In this document: one piece after another, positions 33,289 through 43,519 of the stretch
Layout: each line of letters opens with the position of its first letter
Numbering within the stretch: the first letter of the stretch is position 1
DNA from: Nocardia wallacei
GTDB lineage: Bacteria; Actinomycetota; Actinomycetes; Mycobacteriales; Mycobacteriaceae
DNA: 64,000 bases
Assembly: GCF_014466955.1 (NCBI RefSeq)
Contig: NZ_AP023396.1
Location: 3,906,001 to 3,970,000 of the forward strand
Reading direction: 5' to 3'
The notes under the pieces: model-generated
The model's database searches: none
What the model saw: the letters and a program-made list of their open reading frames with translations, nothing else
What the model was told of the DNA's origin: nothing
Translations under genes and position numbers: made by a program

Positions 33289-33861
33289 TCATTTTCCGCG
33301 CAACGCCCGCACCGCGAGTTCCACGTCCTCGCCGTGCAGCAGGTCACCGGCGGGAGCGAGCAGCGCCAGCATGGCGTAGCCCTGGAACAGCACGAAATAG
33401 AGCTTGGCGACCGCGCGCGCCTCCTTCGCCGACAACTCCGGGTGCAGCTCGCGCAATACCGCACCCAGGTCGGCATACGCGCCCTCGGTGGCGTCGGACA
33501 GGTACGCCTGCAGCTCCTCCGAGCGCGCGATGCGGAGCCCGTTCTCCAGGCTCAGCAGCAGCTGCTCGTGGTTGTTCTGGACGACGTCGAGCATGCCGTT
33601 CCACGTCGGCTCGATCGCCTCCCACAGCGACCGCCCCTCCCCCGCGTCGCGGATCGCGGCCTCCATGCCGTCACCGATATCGGTGCCGATCGACTCGGTG
33701 ATCGCCTCGGACACCAGCCTGTCCTTCGAGCCGAAGTGGTAACCGATGGCCGCCAGGCTGACACCGGCGGCCGCCGCGATATCGCGCGCCGTCACCTTGG
33801 CGAGTCCCCGCTCGAGGATCGCCTTGCGAGCACCTGCCAGCAGATCTTCCCGGTTTCCCAT
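33289..33861 (-). CDS. TetR-family transcriptional regulator
   Basis: A 190-residue regulator. The HTH spans NREDLLAGARKAILERGLAK and VTARDIAAAAGVSLAAIGYHF; the ligand domain contains LDVVQNNHEQLLLSLENGL. ATG 33861 is chosen over an ATG three codons earlier. It is divergent from the flavin monooxygenase gene over a 102-bp spacer that carries a strong palindrome. This arrangement resembles TetR/monooxygenase pairs induced by the monooxygenase substrate. Confidence 0.88.
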   Translation of the reverse strand: MGNREDLLAGARKAILERGLAKVTARDIAAAAGVSLAAIGYHFGSKDRLVSEAITESIGTDIGDGMEAAIRDAGEGRSLWEAIEPTWNGMLDVVQNNHEQLLLSLENGLRIARSEELQAYLSDATEGAYADLGAVLRELHPELSAKEARAVAKLYFVLFQGYAMLALLAPAGDLLHGEDVELAVRALRGK

Positions 33862-33882
33862 GCAGCCCACCCTACCAGCGTC

Positions 33883-33938
33883 TTAGACGTTTGTTCTAGA
33901 CATCCGTGCCAACCTGTGTTAGACATTTGTCTAAGACA
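33883..33938. promoter_or_regulatory. TetR-type operator palindromes upstream of the flavin monooxygenase gene
   Basis: A 24-bp dyad at 33915-33938 has 11-base arms, TGTnTTAGACA and TGTCTAAnACA, with a two-base centre; its inner 16 bases (TTAGACATTTGTCTAA) are perfectly symmetric. A half-degenerate relative, TTAGACGTTTGTTCTAGA, sits at 33883-33900 beside the TetR start. Together they look like a high-affinity and a low-affinity site for the divergent repressor. Confidence 0.65.
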
Positions 33939-33963
33939 TTCGAACCAAAGAACAGGAAACATC

Positions 33964-35178
33964 GTGACTGCCTCCGCACCCCTCCCCCACGTCCTCGTCT
34001 CCGGCGGCGGCATCGCCGGCAATGCCGTTGCGCTGCAACTGCTCCGGGCCGGCGCCCGGGTCACCGTCCTCGAGCGCGCCGACGCTCCCCGGCCCGGCGG
34101 GCAGGCCGTGGATCTGCGCGGGCCCAGCCGGGAGGTCGCCGAGCGGATGGGGCTGATGCCGGGCATTCGCAAGTACCAGCTGCAGGAGTTGGGCATGGCC
34201 TACGTCGACGCCCGGGGCCGCGAGTTCGCGACCATGCCGATGGAGATGTTCGACGGCAAGGGACCGGTCGCCGAAATCGAGATCACCCGCGGGGACCTCA
34301 ATCAGGTGCTGCTGGACGAGGTCACGGGCGCGGGCGGCGAACTGGACTATCGCTACGGCGACTGGATCGAGGCCCTGCGCCAGGACGACACCGGTGTGGA
34401 GGTCACCTGCGCGTCCGGCCGCACCGGACGATTCGATCTCGTCGTCGGCGCGGACGGCGTGCATTCGGCCACCCGGCGGCTGGCGTTCGGACCGGAGGAG
34501 CGGTTCGCGACGTTCCTCGGCGGGTACGGGGCGTTCTTCACCATCCCGACCCCGCCGGACGTGCGGCCGGGCTGGTTCGCGATGTATCGGATGCGCAGCG
34601 TGGCCCTCGGCATCCGGCCCGATGGTGATCCGAGCACGGCCAAGGCCATGATCACGGTGCGTATGGACGCGAATCCGGCACTGCGCCGGGATGTTTCCGC
34701 GCAGCACCGGTTGATCCGCGACATGCTGGCGGGGGGTGGGTGGCACGCGCCGCTCGTGCTGGAGGCGATGCGAACGACCCCGGACTTCTACTTCGACGAA
34801 CTCGCGCGCATCGATATGCCGACACTGTCGGCCGGTCGGGTGACCTTGGCCGGAGACGCGGGCTACTGCGGCTCCCCCATGACGGGCATGGGCACCGCGA
34901 TGGCGCTGGTCGGCGCCTACATCCTGGCCGGGGAAATCGCCTCGACCCCCGATGATCTCCCCGCCGCGCTGGCCCGGTACGAGGAGAAGGTGACGCCGTT
35001 CCTGGCCGAGGCCAAACAGATGCCCGGTGGCGGGATCAAGATGATGTTGCCGCATACGCGGATCGGCGCGGCGCTCTCGCGCACCTCCGCGCGGGTCATG
35101 ATGTCGCGGCCGCTGCGGCCGGTGATGATGAAGGCGTTCTTCTCCGACACCGACAGCTACGAACTGCCCACGTACTGA
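33964..35178 (+). CDS. FAD-dependent aromatic/antibiotic monooxygenase (PHBH/TetX-like)
   Basis: A 404-residue group A flavoprotein hydroxylase. Motifs are VLVSGGGIAGNAVALQLLRA (GxGxxG), the FDLVVGADGVHSATRRLAF DG motif and RVTLAGDAGYCGSPMTGMGT (GD motif binding the FAD ribityl chain). It uses NAD(P)H and O2 to hydroxylate a small molecule. GTG 33964 has AGGAAA upstream. Control by the divergent TetR gene is likely. The closest functional group by pattern includes tetracycline- and rifampicin-type monooxygenases, but the substrate cannot be assigned. Confidence 0.9.
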   Translation: MTASAPLPHVLVSGGGIAGNAVALQLLRAGARVTVLERADAPRPGGQAVDLRGPSREVAERMGLMPGIRKYQLQELGMAYVDARGREFATMPMEMFDGKGPVAEIEITRGDLNQVLLDEVTGAGGELDYRYGDWIEALRQDDTGVEVTCASGRTGRFDLVVGADGVHSATRRLAFGPEERFATFLGGYGAFFTIPTPPDVRPGWFAMYRMRSVALGIRPDGDPSTAKAMITVRMDANPALRRDVSAQHRLIRDMLAGGGWHAPLVLEAMRTTPDFYFDELARIDMPTLSAGRVTLAGDAGYCGSPMTGMGTAMALVGAYILAGEIASTPDDLPAALARYEEKVTPFLAEAKQMPGGGIKMMLPHTRIGAALSRTSARVMMSRPLRPVMMKAFFSDTDSYELPTY

Positions 35179-35207
35179 CGGCCCACACCGCTCGCTAGGC
35201 TCGACTC

Positions 35208-36245
35208 GTGCGGCAGAAGATCATGATGGATGTCGATACCGGCATCGACGACGCGCTGGCCCTGCTGTACCTGCTCGCCAGCCCGGAGGCCGAGATCACC
35301 GGTATCGCCGCCACCGCGGGGAACGTGGCCACCGCTCAGGTGGCCGCGAACAACCTGGCGTTGCTGGAGCTGTGCCGCGCCCCCGACATCGAAGTCGCGG
35401 CGGGCGCGGCCGGGCCGCTCGCGATCGCGCTGCGCACCACCGAGGACACCCACGGCCCGCAAGGCGTCGGATACGCGCGGTTCCCACCGCCCACCCGGCA
35501 GCTGTCATCGCGGTCGGCGGCCGAACTGTGGGTCGACACCGCCCGTGCGCATCCCGGCGAGGTCGTCGGGCTGTGCACGGGACCGCTCACCAATCTGGCG
35601 CTGGCCCTGCGGCTCGAGCCCGAACTTCCCCGGCTGCTGCGGCGCCTGGTCGTGATGGGTGGCGCGTTCGGGCATCCCGGCAACACCACGCCCACGAACG
35701 AGTGGAACGTGCACGTCGATCCCGAGGCCTGGCAGGAGGTGTTCGCCGCCTTCGCGGCGGCGCCGGCCGATCGGCGGCCCCTGGTCTGCGGGCTCGACGT
35801 CACCGAGACCATCGAGATGCACCCGGACCATCTGGCGCGGCTGGCCGAACGGGCGCACAGCCTGCCGGTGGAACTCCTCAGCGAGAACGACCCGCCCGGT
35901 GCGGTGTCCAAGGCGGGTAACGCGATCGTCCGGTTCGTCACCGACGCCGTGCGGTTCTATTTCGAGTTCCACCACGCCTACGGCCAGGGATATATCGCGC
36001 ACATGCACGATCCGTTCGCCGCCGCGGTCGCGCTCGACCCGGCGCTCGCCCGCACCCGGCCCGCCACCGTCGACGTCGAGCTGACCGGGACCCTCACCCG
36101 CGGGGCCACCATCGCGGACTGGACGGGGATGTGGGGCCGAGAACCCAACGCCGACATCGTGATCGGGACCGACCCGGAGGCGTTCTTCGACCGGTTGATC
36201 GCCCGCGTCGGTGACTTCGCCCGCGCGTCCGGCACGCGGGCGTAA
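35208..36245 (+). CDS. Inosine/uridine-preferring nucleoside hydrolase family protein
   Basis: A 345-residue hydrolase of the IunH family, which cleaves ribonucleosides to base and ribose. The calcium-binding N-terminal motif DVDTGIDDALALLYLL is intact, with further family landmarks in GPLTNLALALRLEPEL, RRLVVMGGAFGHPGNTTP, NEWNVHVDPEAWQ and the late active-site HDPFAAAVAL. It starts at GTG 35208, 30 bp after the monooxygenase gene. The VMGGAF loop supports true nucleoside hydrolase activity. Confidence 0.92.
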   Translation: MRQKIMMDVDTGIDDALALLYLLASPEAEITGIAATAGNVATAQVAANNLALLELCRAPDIEVAAGAAGPLAIALRTTEDTHGPQGVGYARFPPPTRQLSSRSAAELWVDTARAHPGEVVGLCTGPLTNLALALRLEPELPRLLRRLVVMGGAFGHPGNTTPTNEWNVHVDPEAWQEVFAAFAAAPADRRPLVCGLDVTETIEMHPDHLARLAERAHSLPVELLSENDPPGAVSKAGNAIVRFVTDAVRFYFEFHHAYGQGYIAHMHDPFAAAVALDPALARTRPATVDVELTGTLTRGATIADWTGMWGREPNADIVIGTDPEAFFDRLIARVGDFARASGTRA

Positions 36246-36314
36246 GTGGACAGATGAGCACCGAGGGCAACGCCTGGGCCCGGATGCCAACGCCGTTCGG
36301 ATGTTCGGGCTCGG

Positions 36315-37880
36315 CTAGGCTTGCGGCCGCGCCAGCCGGGTGGGCTGTACCCGGCCGCGCAGTACCACCGATTCGCCGGTGTGCCACCGGTCCTGCTCGG
36401 CCGCGGCGGCGGCCTCGACGGTGACCGCGGCGGCGAGTACCCGGCCCGGCTCCTGCTTGGCCAGCTCGCACAGCCGCGCCGCCTCGTTGACGGCGTCGCC
36501 GATCACGGTGAACTCGTACCGGCGCCGCGCGCCCACGTTGCCCGCCACCACGCGGCCCGACGACACTCCGATCGCGGCGTCGAATTCTCGCGCGCTCTCG
36601 GACAATCGGCGGCGGATGGCGCGGGCCGCGGCGAGCGCTGCGCCCGCGTGGTCGGTCAGCGGGGCGGGGGCGCCGAAGACCGCGAGCGCGGCGTCGCCCT
36701 CGAACTTGTTGATCAGGCCGCCGCAGCGCTCCACCTCGTCCACCACGACGCCGAAGAAGTCGTTGAGCATCGCGACGATCTCGTCGGCGGGCCGGGTCGC
36801 GGCCATCGTGGTGGATCCCACGATGTCGATGAACAGCGCGGCGGCCTCCACCTCCTCACCACCGAGTTCGGGGTTGCGGGCCAGCGCCGCGTCGGCCACC
36901 TCGTCGCCGACGTGGCGGCCGAACAGATCCCGGATCCGCTCGCGCTCGCGCAGCCCGTCCACCATGCGGTTGAAACCGCTCTGCAGCTCGCCCAGTTCGG
37001 TGCCGTCGAAGACCGTGACGCGCACGTCGAGTTCGCCGTTCTCGACGCGGCGCAGCGCGCGCCGCACGGTGCGCACCGGCGCGACCGTGGCCGCGAAGGT
37101 CTGGGTCATCAGCAACAGGCCGAAGACCAGCGTCGCGCCGCCCAGCGACAGCACGCAGATCGCCAGCCGGGCCTCACTGAAATCCATGCCGCACAGCGAC
37201 AGCACCGCGAGCACCATCGCCAGCGTCACCGGCACTCCGGTCGCGAGCGTCCACACCAGGACCGAACGGCCGAATACACCGAAGCCGCGCAACCGGCGGG
37301 CCGGGGCGGCCTCCAGCACCCGCGCGGTGACCGGGCGCAGCGCGAACTCGGCGATCAGGTAGCTGTTGGCGCACACCACGACGACCGTGAAACCCATGCC
37401 CAGCAACAGTTTCGGCACGAAGGCGAGGTCCACGAGGCCATAGAGCGGAGTCAGCACGATCGCGCCACCGAGCCACAGCACCGCCTGCTGCATCACCAGC
37501 CGCCGCGGCACCCGGACCGCGGCCGCCTGCTCGGCCGGGTTGGGGACGCGGTCGGGATCGATCGCCCAGCGCAAGGTCCGCACTCCCCACACGGTCCCCC
37601 ACACCGTGCCGACCACCACCGCCAGCGCCGCGTACAGCGGCGTCGCGACGACGTTCTGCAGGATCAGCCGGCGGCTGAACACCGACGGGCCCGGCAGCAC
37701 GAAACCCACCAGCGCGACCACCACGGCGATTCCGGTCAGATTGGCGACCAGCAGCGGAATCGTCAGCAGCGCTTGTACCCGCAGGCGCCGCACCCCGGAC
37801 GTCTCGTCCGCCGACCCCAGCAACCGCGACCCCCAGGGCGCGGGCCCGAGGGCCTCCGACGTCAGCTCACTGTCGACCAT
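36315..37880 (-). CDS. Membrane-bound class III adenylate cyclase (6TM-HAMP-cyclase)
   Basis: A 521-residue cyclase like mycobacterial Rv1318c-Rv1320c and Rv3645. About six transmembrane helices fill residues 35-260, followed by a HAMP linker (LRRVENGELDVRVTVFDGTE and LQSGFNRMVDGLRE) and the catalytic domain from about residue 345. Metal-binding aspartates are in AALFIDIVGSTTMA and INKFEGDAALAVFGAP. The transition-state region reads EFTVIGDAVNEAARLCELA with the Asn, and the substrate-specifying lysine is in LINKFEGD. The product is probably cAMP in the cytoplasm. Input signal unknown; it is convergent with the nucleoside hydrolase gene. Confidence 0.93.
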   Translation of the reverse strand: MVDSELTSEALGPAPWGSRLLGSADETSGVRRLRVQALLTIPLLVANLTGIAVVVALVGFVLPGPSVFSRRLILQNVVATPLYAALAVVVGTVWGTVWGVRTLRWAIDPDRVPNPAEQAAAVRVPRRLVMQQAVLWLGGAIVLTPLYGLVDLAFVPKLLLGMGFTVVVVCANSYLIAEFALRPVTARVLEAAPARRLRGFGVFGRSVLVWTLATGVPVTLAMVLAVLSLCGMDFSEARLAICVLSLGGATLVFGLLLMTQTFAATVAPVRTVRRALRRVENGELDVRVTVFDGTELGELQSGFNRMVDGLRERERIRDLFGRHVGDEVADAALARNPELGGEEVEAAALFIDIVGSTTMAATRPADEIVAMLNDFFGVVVDEVERCGGLINKFEGDAALAVFGAPAPLTDHAGAALAAARAIRRRLSESAREFDAAIGVSSGRVVAGNVGARRRYEFTVIGDAVNEAARLCELAKQEPGRVLAAAVTVEAAAAAEQDRWHTGESVVLRGRVQPTRLARPQA

Positions 37881-37940
37881 GGAAGCAGCGTATTCGGCGA
37901 TGCTCCGCCGTGGTCGGCCGCATCGCCCGCGCGGGCGGGT

Positions 37941-39113
37941 TCAGCGCTGGTCGAAGGCGCGCAGTATTTCCTCCGCGGCCAGGGCCGGGGTGAGTGAGCC
38001 GTCGCGGACGCCCTTCTCCACTTGCGCGCGAACGGATTTCACGGCGGGGTTGTCGGCGAGGCGGCGCAGGAGCTGGTCGTGCACCATGGTCCAGGTCCAG
38101 TCGACCTGCTGGCGGCGGCGCTTCTCGGCGAATTCACCCGCTTCGGTGAGGACCCGGCGGTGTTCGAGGACGGTGTCCCAGAACCGGTCCAGGCCGGTGC
38201 CGTTGAGGCCGCTCATGGTGAGAACCGGTGGGCGCCACAGCGATTCGCGCGGATGGATGAGGCGCATGGCGCCCTGGAGTTCCCGGGCCGCCGACTTGGC
38301 CTCGATCTCGTGGCGGCCGTCGGCCTTGTTGACCGCGACCAGATCGGCCAGCTCCAGTACGCCCTTCTTGATGCCCTGCAACTGGTCTCCGGTGCGGGCC
38401 AGGGTGAGGAAGCAGAAGACGTCGACCATATTGGCGACGGTGACCTCGGACTGGCCGACGCCGACGGTCTCCACCAGGATCACGTCGTAGCCCGCGGCCT
38501 CGAGCAACACGATGGTCTCGCGGGTCGCCTTCGCCACGCCCCCCAGTGTTCCCGCGGTCGGCGAGGGGCGGATGTAGGCGTCGCGCTCCACCGACAGCCG
38601 GGCCATGCGGGTCTTGTCGCCGAGGATGGAGCCGCCGGTGCGGGTCGAGGACGGGTCGACCGCGAGCACCGCCACCCGATGTCCCGACCCGATCAGGTAC
38701 ATGCCCAGCGCGTCGATGAAGGTCGACTTGCCGACGCCGGGGACGCCGGTGATTCCGACCCGGTTGGATTCGATCCGGCCGACGTCGGGCGTCAGTTCCA
38801 GCAGCAGCCGTTGCGCGGCTTCGCGGTGATCGGCCCGGGTGGATTCGACCAGCGTGATGGCGCGTGCCAGGCCCGCGCGCTCGCCGTCGCGCACGGATCG
38901 GGCGAGTCGTTCCACGTCGACCTCGCGCCTGCGTCCACCGCCGGTGTCGCGGGCGGCGGAACGCACTGCCGGGGGCAGGCCCCGTTCGGTCGACAAGGCT
39001 TGTGTGCCAGGGACGTTCACTGTCTCACCACGCTGCGCCGGAGGCGACTCCTCACCACGCTGCGCCGGAGGCGACTCGTCGCCGCCTCCGGTCGCCGGTG
39101 TCGGCTCGCTCAT
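37941..39113 (-). CDS. meaB: MeaB-type G3E GTPase, methylmalonyl-CoA mutase chaperone
   Basis: A 390-residue GTPase that protects and reloads methylmalonyl-CoA mutase with adenosylcobalamin. Walker A is [14 protein letters not shown]; further family motifs are [31 protein letters not shown] and [13 protein letters not shown]. The C-terminal dimerisation helices are present. The N-terminal 60 residues are longer than usual and include a perfect 9-residue tandem duplication (SPPAQRGEE). Its ATG at 39113 overlaps the mutB stop, giving a mutA-mutB-meaB operon. Confidence 0.95.
   Translation of the reverse strand: MSEPTPATGGGDESPPAQRGEESPPAQRGETVNVPGTQALSTERGLPPAVRSAARDTGGGRRREVDVERLARSVRDGERAGLARAITLVESTRADHREAAQRLLLELTPDVGRIESNRVGITGVPGVGKSTFIDALGMYLIGSGHRVAVLAVDPSSTRTGGSILGDKTRMARLSVERDAYIRPSPTAGTLGGVAKATRETIVLLEAAGYDVILVETVGVGQSEVTVANMVDVFCFLTLARTGDQLQGIKKGVLELADLVAVNKADGRHEIEAKSAARELQGAMRLIHPRESLWRPPVLTMSGLNGTGLDRFWDTVLEHRRVLTEAGEFAEKRRRQQVDWTWTMVHDQLLRRLADNPAVKSVRAQVEKGVRDGSLTPALAAEEILRAFDQR
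39024..39077 (-). repeat. Perfect 27-bp tandem duplication inside the meaB 5' region
   Basis: Two identical 27-base units (39024-39050 and 39051-39077; each begins ctcaccacgctgcgc) encode a repeated ESPPAQRGE segment. Identity at every base suggests a recent in-frame slippage event in a disordered N-terminal tail. Confidence 0.9.
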
Positions 39114-41374
39114 TCGGCGCCGGTGACCGTGCCGCCGATCTCGTGGCCGAGTTCCGCGGCGAGCTTGCGCAGCAGGCCGACCGCGGCGTCGGCGATCACG
39201 GTGCCCGGCGGGAAGATGGCCGCGGCGCCCGCCCGATACAGCTCCTCGAAGTCGCCCGGCGGGATCACCCCGCCGACGATGACCATGATGTCGGGCCGCC
39301 CGGCGTCCGCCAGCGCCTGCCGCAGGGCCGGTACCAGCGTCAGGTGGCCGGCCGCCAGTGACGACACGCCCACCACGTGCACGTCGTTGTCGGCCGCCTG
39401 CCGCGCCACCTCTTCCGGGGTCTGGAACAGCGGGCCCACGTCGACGTCGAAGCCGAGGTCGGCGAACGCCGTGGCGATCACCTTCTGGCCGCGGTCGTGC
39501 CCGTCCTGGCCCATCTTGGCCACCAGGATGCGGGGGCGGCGGCCCTCGGCCTCGGCGAACTCCTCGACGAGGTCGATCGCCCTGCTGATGTTGGTCACCT
39601 TGCCGGCCTCCTCGCGGTAAACGCCTGAGAGAGTACGGATTTCCGCCTGATGCCGCCCGTAGACCTGCTCCAGCGCGTCGGAGATCTCGCCGACGGTGGC
39701 CTTGGCGCGCGCGGCGTCGATGGCGAGGGCGAGCAGGTTGTTGCCCATGCCGCCCTCGGAAGACGCCGCGGCCCTGGTCAATTCGGCCAGCGTGCGCTCC
39801 ACCTCGGACGAGTCGCGTTCGGCGCGCAGGCGGCGCAGCTTCTCGGCCTGCTCGGCGCGCACCCGCGAGTTCTCGACCTTGAGGACCTCGATCTGCTGGT
39901 CCTCCTCGACCTGGTATTTGTTCACGCCGATCACCGGCTGCTGACCGGTGTCGATGCGGGCCTGGGTGCGAGCGGCGGCCTCCTCGATGCGCAGCTTCGG
40001 GATGCCCTCCGAAATCGCCTGTGCCATACCGCCGTGCGCCTCCACCTCGGCGATGTGCGCGCGGGCGCGCTCGGCGAGCTGGTGGGTCAGCCACTCCACG
40101 TAGTAGGAGCCGCCCCACGGGTCGATCGGCCGGGTGGTGTTGGACTCCTGCTGGATCAGCAGCTGGGTGTTGCGGGCGATGCGGGCGGAGAAGTCCGTCG
40201 GCAGCGCCAGCGCCTCGTCCAGGGCGTTGGTGTGCAGCGACTGGGTGTGGCCCTGGGTCGCGGCCATCGCCTCTACGCAGGTGCGTGCGACATTGTTGAA
40301 CACGTCCTGCGCGGTCAGCGACCATCCGGAGGTCTGCGAGTGGGTGCGCAGCGACAGCGATTTCTGGCTCTCGGGCTCGAACTTCGAGACCAGCTCGCTC
40401 CAGAGCAGCCGTCCCGCACGCAGTTTCGCGACCTCCATGAAGAAGTTCATGCCGATCGCCCAGAAGAACGACAGCCGCGGCGCGAACTGGTCGATCTCCA
40501 TGCCCGCGGCCAGTCCGGCGCGGATGTACTCCACGCCGTCCGCGAGGGTGTAGGCCAGCTCCAGATCCGCTGTGGCACCGGCCTCCTGGATGTGGTAGCC
40601 GGAGATGGAGATCGAGTTGAACTTCGGCATCTTGGCCGAGGTGTAGGCGAAGATGTCGGAGATGATCCGCATCGACGGCTTGGGCGGGTAGATGTAGGTG
40701 TTGCGGACCATGAACTCCTTCAGAATGTCGTTCTGAATGGTTCCGGCCAGCTGTTCGGGCTTGACGCCCTGCTCCTCCGCCGCGACGACGTACAGCGCCA
40801 GGATCGGCAGCACCGCGCCGTTCATGGTCATCGACACCGAGACCTGGTCCAGCGGAATGTGATCGAACAGCTCCCGCATGTCCAGGATGGAATCGATCGC
40901 CACGCCCGCCATGCCGACATCACCGGTCACGCGCGGGTGGTCGGAGTCGTAGCCGCGGTGCGTGGCCAGGTCGAACGCCACCGACAGGCCCTTCTGACCG
41001 GCCGCCAGGTTGCGCCGGTAGAAGGCGTTGGAGTCGGCGGCGGTCGAGAAGCCCGCGTACTGGCGGATCGTCCACGGCTGGTTCACGTACATGGTCGGGT
41101 ACGGCCCGCGCACGAACGGCGCGACGCCCGGTACCGAGTCCAGCGGATAACCCTCGGCGGCGATGCGGTCGCGGTCGGCCTTGGTGAACACCGGCGGCAC
41201 GTCGATGCCCTCCGGGGTCGACCACACCAGCTGTTCGGGCGCATAGTGATTCGCGGCGGCGGCCGCGCGCACGAACTGTTCGACCTGCGCGCCGCTCACC
41301 TCCGCCGCGGCGGTCTCGCCCAGCGGCACGTCGGCGAAACTGCCGATGACATGCTTGATTTCCCGTGTCGTCAT
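39110..41374 (-). CDS. mutB: Methylmalonyl-CoA mutase large (alpha, catalytic) subunit
   Basis: A 754-residue B12 enzyme that interconverts (R)-methylmalonyl-CoA and succinyl-CoA, linking propionate, odd-chain and cholesterol side-chain catabolism to the TCA cycle. Substrate-barrel signatures include [19 protein letters not shown] and [19 protein letters not shown]. The C-terminal cobalamin domain has the DxHxxG lower-ligand motif in [18 protein letters not shown]. It follows mutA with no gap and overlaps meaB. Full length for the family. Confidence 0.97.
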   Translation of the reverse strand: MTTREIKHVIGSFADVPLGETAAAEVSGAQVEQFVRAAAAANHYAPEQLVWSTPEGIDVPPVFTKADRDRIAAEGYPLDSVPGVAPFVRGPYPTMYVNQPWTIRQYAGFSTAADSNAFYRRNLAAGQKGLSVAFDLATHRGYDSDHPRVTGDVGMAGVAIDSILDMRELFDHIPLDQVSVSMTMNGAVLPILALYVVAAEEQGVKPEQLAGTIQNDILKEFMVRNTYIYPPKPSMRIISDIFAYTSAKMPKFNSISISGYHIQEAGATADLELAYTLADGVEYIRAGLAAGMEIDQFAPRLSFFWAIGMNFFMEVAKLRAGRLLWSELVSKFEPESQKSLSLRTHSQTSGWSLTAQDVFNNVARTCVEAMAATQGHTQSLHTNALDEALALPTDFSARIARNTQLLIQQESNTTRPIDPWGGSYYVEWLTHQLAERARAHIAEVEAHGGMAQAISEGIPKLRIEEAAARTQARIDTGQQPVIGVNKYQVEEDQQIEVLKVENSRVRAEQAEKLRRLRAERDSSEVERTLAELTRAAASSEGGMGNNLLALAIDAARAKATVGEISDALEQVYGRHQAEIRTLSGVYREEAGKVTNISRAIDLVEEFAEAEGRRPRILVAKMGQDGHDRGQKVIATAFADLGFDVDVGPLFQTPEEVARQAADNDVHVVGVSSLAAGHLTLVPALRQALADAGRPDIMVIVGGVIPPGDFEELYRAGAAAIFPPGTVIADAAVGLLRKLAAELGHEIGGTVTGAE

Positions 41375-43249
41375 CTACGCTCCCAGCTTTTCCAGCAGGC
41401 CGGACAGGGCCGTCACCGCGTCCATGCGCGCCGTCAGGAATGCGTCCGGCCGCTCCGTGCCGGACAGTTCGGCCACGGCCTTCTCGGGCCCGGCCAGCAG
41501 TACCGTCGCGATGCCCGCGCTGCGCAACTGTTCGACCGCGGCGCCGGCCTCGGCGGCGTAGCGGGCGTCGGTGCCGCACAGCACGGCGATCGTGGCACCG
41601 GATTCGGTTGCGGCTGTGCCGATTCCGGCGATGTCCAGGGTGCCCGGATTGATCGTCTCGATTCCGCCCGACGCCAGCAGGTTCGCCGTGAAGGTCACCC
41701 GCACGTTGTGCTCGGACACCGGGCCGAGCGGCACCAGCAGCGCGCGCGGCCGGGTGCCGTGCGTGGCCAGGTAGGCGTCGGACCGGTCGCGCAGCGCCTC
41801 GAACGCCGCGCCGTACCGGGCGACTCGGCTGGGGCGGCGGGCCGCCTCCGACAGCGGCTCCTCGGCCAGGTTCGGGAATTCGTTGACGCCGGTGACCGCC
41901 GTCTTCCGGTGGGCCACATCCTTTTCGCGCTGCGCGCGGACCGCGGATATGCGATCGGCCAGCAGCCCCGAGTCCAGCGCCGCCACATAGCCGCCGGCGC
42001 GCTCGATCTCCCGCATGAACCCCCACGCGCGCTCGGCCAGCCGATCGGTGAGGCTCTCCACGTACCAGGAACCCGCCCCCGGGTCCCGCACGTGCCCGAG
42101 ATGCGATTCCTCCAGCAGCAGCAGCTGGGTGTTGCGCGCCATCCGCGCCGAGAACGCCTGCGACACGTCGAGTTCGCCGGGCGGCAGCGCGGCGTCGAAG
42201 GGCAGCACCGTGACGTAGTCCGCGCCGCCGACGCCCGCGCCGAAGGCGGCCAGCGTGGTGCGCAGCATGTTCACCCACGGGTCGCGCTGGGTCATCATGG
42301 CCGCCGAGGTCACCGCGTACTGGGGCGCGTTGCCGAACGCGGGCGCGCCCAGCTCGTGCGCCACCCGCGCCCACAACCGCCGGGCCGCACGGAATTTCGC
42401 GATGGTCTCGAACTGGTCGTCGGTGGCGGCGAACCGGAACAGCAACTGCCCCAGCGCATCCGCGACGTCCACGCCCGCGGCGGTCAGCAGCCGCAGGTAC
42501 TCCAGGCCCGCGGCCACCGCGGCGCCGAGCTCCTGCGCGTCGGAGGCGCCCGCGTTGTGGAACGCGACGCCGCAGACCGTGATCGCGCGCACCGTCTCCG
42601 GCCGCGCGACGGACTGCCGGGCGAGCGCGACCGCGGTGTCCGTGCCGACGTGGGTGGTGCCGTTGAAGCGGCTGGTCAGCGGGGTGGCGCCGAGCGAGAT
42701 CTGGATGTCGGCCGGATTCGGGTCGGCGACACCCTCGATGCGGTAGTCGTCGAGCACGGCGAACAGTCGCGCCGCCGCGTCGGCGCCGTCGGCGCCGGCG
42801 TCCAGCAGCAGCGGAGCCAGCTCGAACAGCAACCCGCGCACGGCGGCGGGCAGTTCGGCGACCGGCACACCGCGTTCGCCCGCACCCAGCCACACCGCGC
42901 CGACTCCGTTCTCCAGCGCCGTGCGGATCTCGCGATTGACCGTGGTGGCGTCGCTGCCGTCGAATCGCGCCGCGACGTACCAGCCCCGGTGCACGTCGCG
43001 CGTCGCGTCGGTGCCGCGTACGAACGGGAACTCGCCGGGGAGCGGCTGTTCGGGCAATTCGTCGCGGCGGGTGTAGAGCGGGGCCACCGTGAGCCCGTCG
43101 TAGGTCGAGACATCGAGCAGCCGCTCCGGCTCGTCTCCGAGTTCGGACGCGTCCACCTTGCGGGCCTTGGCCAGCACACCGGCCACGCCCTTGCGCCATG
43201 CGGCATACCCGGGCACTGCCTCCTCGCCCGGATCCGAACCAATCGGCAT
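41375..43249 (-). CDS. mutA: Methylmalonyl-CoA mutase small (beta) subunit
   Basis: A 624-residue non-catalytic partner of MutB. It keeps the mutase barrel fold (DIQISLGATPLTSRFNGTTH, FSARMARNTQLLLLEESHL and DPGAGSWYVESLTDRLAERA) and a degenerate B12-type domain lacking DxHxxG, as expected of the small subunit. ATG 43249 (MPIGSDPGEEAVPGY) is preferred; the in-frame extension upstream is arginine/leucine-rich and not conserved in character. First gene of the mutA-mutB-meaB operon. Confidence 0.95.
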   Translation of the reverse strand: MPIGSDPGEEAVPGYAAWRKGVAGVLAKARKVDASELGDEPERLLDVSTYDGLTVAPLYTRRDELPEQPLPGEFPFVRGTDATRDVHRGWYVAARFDGSDATTVNREIRTALENGVGAVWLGAGERGVPVAELPAAVRGLLFELAPLLLDAGADGADAAARLFAVLDDYRIEGVADPNPADIQISLGATPLTSRFNGTTHVGTDTAVALARQSVARPETVRAITVCGVAFHNAGASDAQELGAAVAAGLEYLRLLTAAGVDVADALGQLLFRFAATDDQFETIAKFRAARRLWARVAHELGAPAFGNAPQYAVTSAAMMTQRDPWVNMLRTTLAAFGAGVGGADYVTVLPFDAALPPGELDVSQAFSARMARNTQLLLLEESHLGHVRDPGAGSWYVESLTDRLAERAWGFMREIERAGGYVAALDSGLLADRISAVRAQREKDVAHRKTAVTGVNEFPNLAEEPLSEAARRPSRVARYGAAFEALRDRSDAYLATHGTRPRALLVPLGPVSEHNVRVTFTANLLASGGIETINPGTLDIAGIGTAATESGATIAVLCGTDARYAAEAGAAVEQLRSAGIATVLLAGPEKAVAELSGTERPDAFLTARMDAVTALSGLLEKLGA

Positions 43250-43519
43250 CGCTGCTGTCCCTCTTCCACTCGATCCGATACTCCAGCTGTACCGCAAACC
43301 CGGGCGCACACCCAACCCTTCGCACCGTCTTCGCAGCGCGCTGTGTGTCTCGTTCGCTCGGTGCTTATGCGATGGTTCGCGCAGTTCAATCAGCATTTCG
43401 GTTAACCGGCATTCCTCCTTGCCGTGCTGATGCTAACCGCCGGCCACGGGCCGGTTCGCACGGCCCGGAGCTACCCGCCGGTAACCTCGGCGCCGCCGCG
43501 CGGCGGGTACTCTGACGCG

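Noticed and set aside
39650..43405. A 1251-codon open frame on the forward strand
   Set aside because: It lies antisense to mutA and mutB, which match their family along their whole length. Long antisense frames are expected in GC-rich codon-biased DNA, and the translation is Arg/Gly/His-rich with no domain.
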